Source of the DNA: Arthrobacter sp. UM1 | Lineage (GTDB): Bacteria > Actinomycetota > Actinomycetes > Actinomycetales > Micrococcaceae | Reading direction: 5' to 3' | Length of the DNA stretch: 64,000 nt | Assembly (NCBI RefSeq): GCF_020483305.1 | Contig: NZ_JACWAB010000008.1 | Span: forward strand, 1 to 64,000 | Part shown: positions 34,098 through 40,865 of the stretch, piece by piece | Position numbering within the stretch: position 1 is the stretch's first letter | How the letters are laid out: each line of letters starts with the position of its first letter | Position numbers and translations under genes: made by a program | The notes under the pieces: model-generated | The model's database searches: none | Seen by the model: only the letters and a program-made list of their open reading frames with translations | What the model was told of the DNA's origin: nothing

Positions 34098-35050
34098 CGG
34101 TGTCCTTCCGTGGTGATGAGCCGTCCGCCCTCGGCGCGGAGGCGGACGGTGCGGGCGGGGTTCCGGGCCCAGCGGCGCACGACCCCCATGAGGCCGCCTG
34201 CCGGCCGCAGCGCCTCCCGGTCCGGGTGGCCGGGCGGGAGGCCGCCGGCGAGCGTGTGCCCCCACGGCCCCCAGAGCGAGGAGACGGGTCCGCCCCAGGC
34301 GGCCTCCAGCTCACGGGTGTGGTCCGCGAAGAAGTCCGCGTCCCCGCCGACGGCGAGGAGCGGGTGGACCGCGTTCCCGTACCGCTCGGCCGGCGGCACG
34401 CGGGGCGAGGACCAGAGGGCGCGCCAGCGCTCGTCGTCGAACACGGCCTCGGGGCCCTCCCGCTCGGCGAGGGCCGTCAGGCGGTCCAGCTCGCTTGTCT
34501 GAAGGCCGGGCTCGGAGCGCCGGCCGAAGCCGTGCTCGGCCCACCAGCCGATCCGGTCCCGGATGTGCGGGGTGCCGTCCGCGGCGTGCGCGGTCTCCCA
34601 CCGTCCGAGGGCGGGGACCATGGCGACGACGCCGACGACGCCCGGCGCTCTCCCCCACGCGAGAGAGGTCTCCAGGGCGCAGTGGGCGCCGTAGGAGGAT
34701 CCGGCGAGCAGGATCCCGGAGCCGCCGAGGCCCTGGGCGGTCAGGGCGACGAGCGCCTCGGCGCCGTCCCGCCCCTCGCGGGCGTAGGGGTCCCACACGC
34801 CGTCCGAGGAATAGCGGCCGCGGACGTCGAGCACGGCGGCGGTCCACCCCGCCGCGGCCCAGGACCGGGCCTCCGGCAGATGGCGGCTTGCGCCGTAGGG
34901 GGTGCGCAGGAGCACGAGCCTCCCCGGGTTCGCGGCCCGGACGAGGAGCCCGCGCAGCACGGCCCCGTCCTGAAGCTCGGCGTGCAGGGGCTCAGCGTGC
35001 AGGGGCTCGGGCTCACGCGGCTCCGCCTCTCGCGCCGCGGGCGCGCTCAC
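34094..35050 (-). CDS. S15/CocE-type alpha/beta hydrolase (peptidase)
   Basis: This 318-residue hydrolase has all the features of the X-Pro dipeptidyl-peptidase/CocE fold: LLRTPYGASR, then the nucleophile elbow LLAGSSYGAHCALETSL, the acid in LLAVGGDADFFADHTREL, and the His in LWGPWGHTLAGGLPPG. It lacks the C-terminal jelly-roll of full S15 enzymes. The GTG start overlaps the upstream stop (GTGA), and its stop overlaps ycaO. A 15-base duplication gives EPLHAEPLHAE near the N terminus. It may trim the leader or process the product. Confidence 0.78.
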   Translation of the reverse strand: MSAPAAREAEPREPEPLHAEPLHAELQDGAVLRGLLVRAANPGRLVLLRTPYGASRHLPEARSWAAAGWTAAVLDVRGRYSSDGVWDPYAREGRDGAEALVALTAQGLGGSGILLAGSSYGAHCALETSLAWGRAPGVVGVVAMVPALGRWETAHAADGTPHIRDRIGWWAEHGFGRRSEPGLQTSELDRLTALAEREGPEAVFDDERWRALWSSPRVPPAERYGNAVHPLLAVGGDADFFADHTRELEAAWGGPVSSLWGPWGHTLAGGLPPGHPDREALRPAGGLMGVVRRWARNPARTVRLRAEGGRLITTEGHR

Positions 35051-35904
35051 GCCCCGAGGGCCGCACAGGCGGCAGGAGCGGGGGAGGCAGCAGAAGGGGC
35101 AGCGGGAGCGGCCGATCCTGCCTGGCCGGGAGCCCCAGGGCTCACGGGCTGGGGCACGTCCGGCACGGGCACCACCGGGTGGCGGCTCAGCCTGCCCGTG
35201 GCGAGATCCGCCCGGACGGCGTGCGGGCCCGCAGGGTCGTCCAGCGCTTCTGCGATCCAGGCCAGGGCCAGGGGCAGCAGTGCCGCCTCGAGCAGCACCT
35301 CGCCGGCGGGCCCAGGGCCGTGGGGCCCGGTCAGAGGGTCCCACCCGCGGCTCTCCTCGCGGGCGAAGGCCTCCGGGGCGCTCGAGGCGGCGAGGCGGCG
35401 GCGCATGAGGTCGCGGACCGTGGCGCGCCGGGCTGCGCCGGACGCCGTCAGCGGCATCGCCCAGAGGACGCCCTGCTCGCGGAAGACGCCGATCCCCGCG
35501 TCTTCCACGCCGCGGTCCAGACTGCGGGCCCAGGCGTCGAGCTCGTCGGCGTCCTCCCGGTCCAGGAGACCCCGGACGCGCAGCACGCGGGCGGGCCGGC
35601 CGTCGTCGTTCCCCGGAGCGCCAAGGGGATCGCTCCCCGGAGCGCCGCGGAGAAGGGCCCCCGCCAGGGCGTCGAGCCGCAGAAGCGTGCCCGCGGGCAG
35701 CCCTTCGGCGTCGATGCGGCCGAGGGCGGGACGCCGACGGGCAGCGCGCTCGGCGAGGGCGGACCGGAGGGTCTCGGGGTCGCGGGCGGCGGGGCCGAGG
35801 CGGAGGAAGGCGCCGTCGTCGGCGCGGATGACGTCCGGGGCGGGGTCGGCGGCGGGAGCGTCGGCGGACTGGGCGGCGGGATGTGTGGTGCGGCGGGGCG
35901 CCAC
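35047..35904 (-). CDS. Divergent ThiF-like/leader-binding partner of YcaO (candidate)
   Basis: This 285-residue protein has no clear single-motif identity. After a Pro/Ala-rich N terminus, VIRADDGAFLRLGPAARDPE resembles the opening of TOMM leader-binding domains. IGVFREQGVLWAMPLTASGA, then MRRRLAAS, matches the shape of the ThiF-like segment that precedes the ERRRLA helix. Next EVLLEAALLPLALAWIAEALDD and HAVRADLATGRLSRHPVVPVPD match its C-terminal part. The zinc-binding Cys residues of that family are absent. The GTG at 35904 was chosen because GAGGAGGCCGCC precedes it; a longer frame runs back through the hairpin and precursor. The tail is a Pro/Ala/Ser run. Confidence 0.5.
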   Translation of the reverse strand: MAPRRTTHPAAQSADAPAADPAPDVIRADDGAFLRLGPAARDPETLRSALAERAARRRPALGRIDAEGLPAGTLLRLDALAGALLRGAPGSDPLGAPGNDDGRPARVLRVRGLLDREDADELDAWARSLDRGVEDAGIGVFREQGVLWAMPLTASGAARRATVRDLMRRRLAASSAPEAFAREESRGWDPLTGPHGPGPAGEVLLEAALLPLALAWIAEALDDPAGPHAVRADLATGRLSRHPVVPVPDVPQPVSPGAPGQAGSAAPAAPSAASPAPAACAALGA

Positions 35905-35957
35905 GGCGGCCTCCTCGGCGGTCTGGCTGGCGGCGGACGGGGTCAGGAACGGGGAGA

Positions 35958-35986
35958 GCGGGCCCCCGCAGAGTGCGAGGGCCCGC
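35958..35986 (-). terminator. Attenuator-type hairpin after the precursor gene
   Basis: GCGGGCCC (35958-35965) pairs with GGGCCCGC (35979-35986), and CGCA/TGCG extends the stem inside, with one wobble pair in the leftward transcript and a 3-base loop. It begins 21 bases after the precursor stop and precedes the partner-protein gene. Partial termination would make more precursor than enzyme message, a common RiPP arrangement. Confidence 0.65.
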
Positions 35987-36007
35987 CCCATCCCCATGCG
36001 GAGGCCG

Positions 36008-36109
36008 TTACGCCTCGAAGGGGTTCTCCACGAGAGCGTTGCTGTGCGACGCGGAGAGATGCGCCAGGTGCTCGGTTTCCTCGACTTCGCGGATGACATC
36101 GTTCGACAT
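36008..36109 (-). CDS. Candidate RiPP precursor peptide (33 residues)
   Basis: The ATG at 36109 is preceded by GAAAGGTGG at a normal distance. The 33-residue product starts MSNDVIREVEETEH, an acidic leader-like segment. It ends LSASHSNALVENPFEA, with Ser at alternating positions 19, 21 and 23 and His at 14, 17 and 22. There is no Cys and no Thr in the C-terminal half. It heads the operon encoding YcaO and a SagB-like enzyme and is followed by a hairpin, so it is the natural substrate candidate. If so, Ser-derived oxazoles are expected. The core boundary and any modification are inference. Confidence 0.72.
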   Translation of the reverse strand: MSNDVIREVEETEHLAHLSASHSNALVENPFEA

Positions 36110-36138
36110 GATGTCCACCTTTCATTTCGATTCCTGTC

Positions 36139-36154
36139 CGGGCCTGGCGGCCCG
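36139..36154 (-). other. Small hairpin in the precursor 5' leader
   Basis: CGGGCC (36139-36144) and GGCCCG (36149-36154) flank a 4-base loop in the leader of the precursor transcript, about 30 bases before its ATG. It may stabilise the message. Confidence 0.4.
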
Positions 36155-36195
36155 AACCGTGCAAGTCCGCTGCAGCTGGACGATTGCTACTCTAG

Positions 36196-36212
36196 TTGAG
36201 AATCTTTCTCAA
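36196..36212. promoter_or_regulatory. 17-bp palindrome resembling a Fur/Zur-family box
   Basis: TTGAGAATCTTTCTCAA is a perfect 7-3-7 palindrome. Its inner 15 bases differ at three positions from the Zur-type box TGAAAATCATTTTCA. It lies between the divergent precursor and propeller genes. On the leftward strand TTGAGA could be a -35, with TAGCAA 17 bases further as a weak -10, so binding would block the precursor promoter. The cognate regulator is not in the window. Confidence 0.55.
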
Positions 36213-36234
36213 TAACAACCCAAGGAGCAGAACC

Positions 36235-37467
36235 GTGTCCCAGATCGTCGTCGCGGACCAGCGCGCCGGGCGGATCGACCTCCTCGATCCCGTGTCCGGC
36301 CGCCTCACCGAGCTGTCCGCCGCGTCCGTGCTCGCGGAACACGCAGGCGTCCTCCCCCTCGCGGACGGCTCGTTCGCGTACGCGGACGACGACGCCGGCG
36401 CCGTCGTCATCGCCGACCCCGCCCGGGCCGAGGCCCTCGCACGCGTGCCCGCGGCGATCCCGGCCGAGCACCTCGCCGTCTCCCCGGACGGGACGCGCAT
36501 GGTCCTCACGAGCGGCCTGGGCGCCAACATGGAGGCCTTCAGCGACCAGGTCACGGTGCTCACCCTCCGCGAGGGCCGGTGGCGCTCCCGGCGCGTCCGC
36601 TGCCGCACGGGCGAGCCGGGGGCTGCCGCCCTGGACGCCGGCCTCGTTCTCCGCCACCGCGAGCCGGGCGGCATCGAGTTCATCCCGTGGTCCGCCGTGG
36701 ACGCGGCCGGTCCGCACGTGCCGGTGCTGCGCGGCGAGGTCTGCGAGGACGTCTCGGACATGGCCCACGGCGACGTCCTCGATCCCCTCACCGGGGTCTT
36801 CTACACCGCCTCCGAGCGCGGCGTGGAGAGCTTCGCCGTGGAGGGCGCGGGGGCGGAGGGCGCGGGGGCGCCGGGACCTGATGCGCAGAGCGGCCGGCCT
36901 GTTCCCCGCGGCATCCTGCCGACCTCGGCCGGGCGAGCCTTCTTTCTCCGGTTCTGCGGCCGGCGGCGCCAGCTCGCGACGACCCTCCGCGGCGGCCCCG
37001 CCGACCCGAAGCGCTGGGCCGAGTGGACCAACTCCGTCTGGATCGCGGACCTCGAGACCGGCTGCGCCCTGGAGACCGAGATCGGACCCGGGCTCGTGTT
37101 CCGCTGCGCGCTCTCCCGCAGCGCGGTGGCGGTCTCGCGGCTGCACCCGGACGGCGACGAGCTCGTCACGGTCAGCCGCGAGGACGGCTCGGTCCTCTCC
37201 CGGCGTCCGCTCGAGCCGATGGAGCGCGGCCCGCGCCCCGGGCGGGAGCCATGGGACGCCGCGGACCGGCGCGCCGTCGCCGCAGATCCGCACGGCGAGC
37301 GGGTGGCCGTCACCCGGGGCGGCCACGGCGAGGTGCTGCTCGTGGATCCGCTGGGCGGCGAGCCGGACGTGCTCGTGCGGACCCCCGGCCCCCTGAACGA
37401 CGGCGGCCACCTCGCCTGGCTCCCCGGCCCCTCGCCGGCGGAGCTGCTGGACGGGGTCGGCCGATGA
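36235..37467 (+). CDS. Propeller-like protein of the RiPP locus
   Basis: This 410-residue protein was not assigned to a named family. The start (SQIVVADQRAGRIDLLDPVSGRL) and repeated strand pairs such as AEHLAVSPDGTRMVLTSG, RRAVAADPHGERVAVTRGGHGEVLLVDPLGG and GGHLAWLPGPS are typical of YVTN/TolB-like beta-propellers. No signal peptide is present, so it is probably cytoplasmic. The GTG is preceded by CAAGGAGCAGAACC. Its stop overlaps the ATG of the S9 peptidase gene. It may act as a partner or immunity factor for the cassette; this is inference. Confidence 0.6.
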   Translation: MSQIVVADQRAGRIDLLDPVSGRLTELSAASVLAEHAGVLPLADGSFAYADDDAGAVVIADPARAEALARVPAAIPAEHLAVSPDGTRMVLTSGLGANMEAFSDQVTVLTLREGRWRSRRVRCRTGEPGAAALDAGLVLRHREPGGIEFIPWSAVDAAGPHVPVLRGEVCEDVSDMAHGDVLDPLTGVFYTASERGVESFAVEGAGAEGAGAPGPDAQSGRPVPRGILPTSAGRAFFLRFCGRRRQLATTLRGGPADPKRWAEWTNSVWIADLETGCALETEIGPGLVFRCALSRSAVAVSRLHPDGDELVTVSREDGSVLSRRPLEPMERGPRPGREPWDAADRRAVAADPHGERVAVTRGGHGEVLLVDPLGGEPDVLVRTPGPLNDGGHLAWLPGPSPAELLDGVGR

Positions 37468-39068
37468 GCGTGGACGGAGCGGTCGGCGGCGGCCGCGAGG
37501 CGAGCTGTGGCCGCGCGCCCGCCGATTCCGCTTTCGAGGGCTTCCTCGCCGATCTCCGCGCCTCCGCCGCTCAGCCCCGCTGGTCCGCACCCGTGCGCGC
37601 GGGCGCCCTGTGGGCCCACGCGTTCCGCCCCGGTGGCGAGGACGCGCCCCGGCTGTTCCTCGCCTCTCGGGACGAGCTCCTGGCCGGCCGTCCGGGCCGT
37701 GCGGCGCCGGTGCCGTGGGGTGAGGAGTCCGTGCTCGTGTCCGTCGCCGCGAAGGGCACTGAGCACGACGACGGCCCTGTCCTCCTCGCCGTGGTCCGCG
37801 ACGCCTCCGGCGCCGAGCGCCGCCACTGGCGGGCCGCGGTCCGGGGCGGATCCCTGCGCTGGGACGCACAGCCGCTCACGGCAGAGCAGGCCCGCGCCGC
37901 CCCCGACCGCAGACTCCTCGACCGCCCCCGGCCGACGCCGGTCCGGCAGCTCGCCGTCAAGAGGCGCGACGGCCGCCCGGCGCTGTGGCTCTGCGAGGAG
38001 GACTCGTGCCGGCTCCTCGCCGAATGGCCCTGGGGAACCCGCATTGCGGACGCCTCGCTCGACGAGCAGGGCGCCTGGGCCGCCCTCGACTCCGCGGAGG
38101 GACCGAGCCGCCTCGCATGGATCCCTTTCGACGCTCCCTGTTCGTCTCCCTCCTCGCACCCGTCCTCGGACGCGCACGAGCACGCCCGCTTCCGCCTCGG
38201 CAGCGGCTCCGCCGGCGAGCCCGGCCCGACGTGGATCCGCTCGCGCGCCGTCGTCCCCTCGGGGACCGAAGGAACCGGGGCTCCGATTGCCCCGGCGGCC
38301 GAGGCGTCCCCCGGCGGGGAGGGACCCGTTCCCGCCCTCGTGACCGTCTACGGCGGATTCGGAGTGCCGCACTGGCCCGAAGCGGAGCCCACCGTGAGGC
38401 CGTGGCTCGCGCGCGGCGGCATCGCGGTCACGGCGCAGGTGCGCGGCGGCGGCGAGTACGGGAGGCGGTTCGCGCTCGCAGGGCGCGGTCCGGGGAAGCC
38501 CCGCGGCGTCGAGGACCTCCTCCGCGTTCTGGAGGACCTCCGCGAGCGCGAGCCGAACGCCCGGCCGGTGCTGCTCGGAGCCTCGCACGGAGGGCTGCTC
38601 GCCGCCCTCGCTGCGCTGCGCCGGCCCGATCTCGTGGCGGGCCTGGCCCTCACCGCTCCCCTGCTCGACGTCCGGGACCTCTCCGAGCACCCCGCCGGCC
38701 GCTGGTGGGAGGAGGAGTTTGCAGGGTCGCCTCGCGAGGAGTGCTCGCCCCTGGCCGTTCTGGAGGGGACGACGACGGCGCTGCCGCCGCTCTGGCTGTG
38801 CCTGCCCGCCGCCGAGGAGCGGCTCAACCGGGAGCACCCGGAGCGCTTCGCGGAGCTCTGGGCCCGGCACGGTCCGGCGGAGGTGCGGCGCGAGCCGGCC
38901 ACGGCGCACGCGGACGCCCTGCTCAGGGTCCTCGACGAGCGGGCGGCCCGAATGCTCGCCTTCGCCTGGGAAGCCGGGGCGGCCGGCGGGCGGGCGCAGC
39001 GGACTGGCGGCGGGCGGGCTGAGGCTACTCGGCGCCGTCGGCCAGCTGGCCCAGGTGCCGGCGAGTGA
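37464..39068 (+). CDS. S9-family (prolyl-oligopeptidase-like) serine peptidase
   Basis: This 534-residue protein has a propeller-like N-terminal half and a C-terminal alpha/beta hydrolase half. VTVYGGFGVPHWP and GGIAVTAQVRGGGEYGRRFALAGRG match prolyl oligopeptidases. The nucleophile is in VLLGASHGGLLAALAAL (near 372). The acid position is replaced by a Glu-rich PAAEERLNREHP, and a candidate His is in ATAHADALLRVL near 480. It is shorter than a typical family member. It overlaps the convergent isomerase gene by 44 bases. Leader removal or peptide inactivation are possible roles. Confidence 0.72.
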   Translation: MSVDGAVGGGREASCGRAPADSAFEGFLADLRASAAQPRWSAPVRAGALWAHAFRPGGEDAPRLFLASRDELLAGRPGRAAPVPWGEESVLVSVAAKGTEHDDGPVLLAVVRDASGAERRHWRAAVRGGSLRWDAQPLTAEQARAAPDRRLLDRPRPTPVRQLAVKRRDGRPALWLCEEDSCRLLAEWPWGTRIADASLDEQGAWAALDSAEGPSRLAWIPFDAPCSSPSSHPSSDAHEHARFRLGSGSAGEPGPTWIRSRAVVPSGTEGTGAPIAPAAEASPGGEGPVPALVTVYGGFGVPHWPEAEPTVRPWLARGGIAVTAQVRGGGEYGRRFALAGRGPGKPRGVEDLLRVLEDLREREPNARPVLLGASHGGLLAALAALRRPDLVAGLALTAPLLDVRDLSEHPAGRWWEEEFAGSPREECSPLAVLEGTTTALPPLWLCLPAAEERLNREHPERFAELWARHGPAEVRREPATAHADALLRVLDERAARMLAFAWEAGAAGGRAQRTGGGRAEATRRRRPAGPGAGE

Positions 39069-39822
39069 ACTCGAGCGAGCGGGCGAGCATCTCCTCTCGC
39101 TCACCCGCGTGGCGGGCCTTCCGCGTCCCGACCTCCACCACGGCCACGCCGCTGAACCCGGTGCGGGCGGCGAGCTGCAGGGCCTCGGCGACGTGCTGGT
39201 CCCCGTCCCCGGGGAGGAGGTGGTTGTCCGCGGTGCCGCCGTTGTGGCCGTCCGTCACGTGGATGTGGCGCAGTCGCGGGCCGAGGGCCTGGAAGGCCGC
39301 CCGGGAGTCCGCGTGGGCGAGCGCGGCGTGGGAGAAGTCCCAGGTGACGTGCTCGTACTCGAGGGGCACCGGGTCCCAGTGCGGCAGGTACATCTCCACC
39401 TCGCGGCCGGCCACGCGCCACGGGTACATGTTCTCCACGCAGATCTCGACGCCGTGCTCCTCCTCGAGCTCCCGGACGCCGTCCCGGAACCCGGCGGCGT
39501 AGCCGGGCTGCCAGCGGAAGGGCGGGTGGGCCACGACGGAGTCCGCGCCGAGCTCCTTGGCGAGCTCCACGCTGCGCTCCATCTTCTGCCAGGCCGAGCC
39601 CCAGATGTGCTGCGTCCAGAACAGCGTGGGCGCGTGGACGGCAAGGATCGGCTGGCTGTGCCGGTCTGAGAGGAGCTCGAGCTTGGCGATCTCCCGCGAG
39701 TCCGGCAGGTGCGTCACCATGACCTCGACGCCGTCGTAGCCCAGGTCGCTGGCCGCGGAGAACGTGTCCGCGACTCCCCTCGGGAAGACGCTGCTGGTGC
39801 TGAGGCCGACGGGGATGGCCAT
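39025..39822 (-). CDS. Sugar phosphate isomerase/epimerase-like TIM-barrel protein
   Basis: This 265-residue AP-endonuclease-2-like barrel has VGLSTSSVFPRGVADTFSAASDLGYDGVEVM at the start (positions about 5-35), SVVAHPPF, ICVENMYPW, WDFSHAALAH, IHVTDGHNG and VVEVGTR as successive strand ends. His, Glu and Asp residues of the metal site are present. Substrates of this branch are unknown. It belongs to the chromosomal neighbourhood Ppx / isomerase / proC of actinobacteria. Confidence 0.82.
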   Translation of the reverse strand: MAIPVGLSTSSVFPRGVADTFSAASDLGYDGVEVMVTHLPDSREIAKLELLSDRHSQPILAVHAPTLFWTQHIWGSAWQKMERSVELAKELGADSVVAHPPFRWQPGYAAGFRDGVRELEEEHGVEICVENMYPWRVAGREVEMYLPHWDPVPLEYEHVTWDFSHAALAHADSRAAFQALGPRLRHIHVTDGHNGGTADNHLLPGDGDQHVAEALQLAARTGFSGVAVVEVGTRKARHAGEREEMLARSLEFTRRHLGQLADGAE

Positions 39823-39879
39823 TGCTCTCGCCTTTCAGTGTGCGGGGCGGTACGTGCGGGCGTGCTGCTCCGCGGGGGA

Positions 39880-40857
39880 CTAGAACTGCACGTGTCCGAC
39901 TCCAACGTACGCCAACGGCTCCTCGGACTCGATCATGAGGGACTCGAACCGGCGCAGGATGATGCCCTCGCGCAGGGCCCAGGGGCAGATGGACATCGAG
40001 TCGATCCCGAACGCGTCCATCGCGCCGAGCGCCACGAGCGCGCCCGCAAGGAGCTGAGGAGCCCTCACCGTGGAGACGCCGGGCAGCTCGGCCCGCTCGT
40101 CGATGCGCATCGCCTCGATGCGGCGCGCCCAGAGGCGCAGGTCCTCGCGCCGGAGCTCACGGCGCACGTACAGCCCCGCCGACGACGGCGCCGCGCCCGT
40201 CACCCTGGCCAGCGAGCGGAACGTCTTGGAGGTGCCCGCCACGAGGTCCGGCGTCCCGAAACGGGAGAAGTGCCGGGCCACGGGCTCCACGAGCTCGGCG
40301 ACGTGCTCTCGGGCCTGGCGCACGGCCTTGGGGCGCGGCGGATCGCCGGGAAGGTGGGACCGGGTGAGGCGGCTCGCGCCGAGCGGGACCGACTCGGCGG
40401 CCACGGGCAGGGCGTCGTCCCCCACGGCCATCTCGAACGAGCCACCGCCGATGTCCAGGTTGAGGATCTTCCCCACGGACCAGCCGTACCAGCTGCGCAC
40501 GGCCTGGAACGTGGCGGCGGCCTCTTGGGGCCCGGAGAGCTCCGTCAGACTGACGCCGGTCTCCCGCTCCACGGACGCGAGCACCTCGGCGCCGTTCGCG
40601 GACTCACGGATCGCGGACGTGCAGAAGGCGAGGAAGTCCTCGGCCCGGTGCTCCCGGGCGAACTCGCGGGCCTCGCGGACGAACCCGATGAGCTCCGCCT
40701 GCCCCTCGGCCGTGATGGCGCCGTCCGCGTCCAGGTGGCGGATGAGGCTGAGCGGACGCTTGTGGCTGCCGTACGCCACGGGCTGGGCCCCGGGATGCGC
40801 GTCGACGAGGAGGAGGTGAACCGTGTTGGATCCGATGTCCAGAACGCCGAGACGCAT
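39880..40857 (-). CDS. Ppx/GppA phosphatase family protein
   Basis: This 325-residue exopolyphosphatase or pppGpp-phosphatase-like protein of the short, two-domain actinobacterial type would act on polyphosphate or related substrates. The ASKHA phosphate loops are LDIGSNTVHLLLVD at the N terminus and LNLDIGGGSFEMAVG near residue 137. CTSAIRESANG and GTSKTFRSLARV are further family motifs. It lies 8 bases after topA in the same direction. Confidence 0.88.
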   Translation of the reverse strand: MRLGVLDIGSNTVHLLLVDAHPGAQPVAYGSHKRPLSLIRHLDADGAITAEGQAELIGFVREAREFAREHRAEDFLAFCTSAIRESANGAEVLASVERETGVSLTELSGPQEAAATFQAVRSWYGWSVGKILNLDIGGGSFEMAVGDDALPVAAESVPLGASRLTRSHLPGDPPRPKAVRQAREHVAELVEPVARHFSRFGTPDLVAGTSKTFRSLARVTGAAPSSAGLYVRRELRREDLRLWARRIEAMRIDERAELPGVSTVRAPQLLAGALVALGAMDAFGIDSMSICPWALREGIILRRFESLMIESEEPLAYVGVGHVQF

Positions 40858-40865
40858 CGGGGCCC

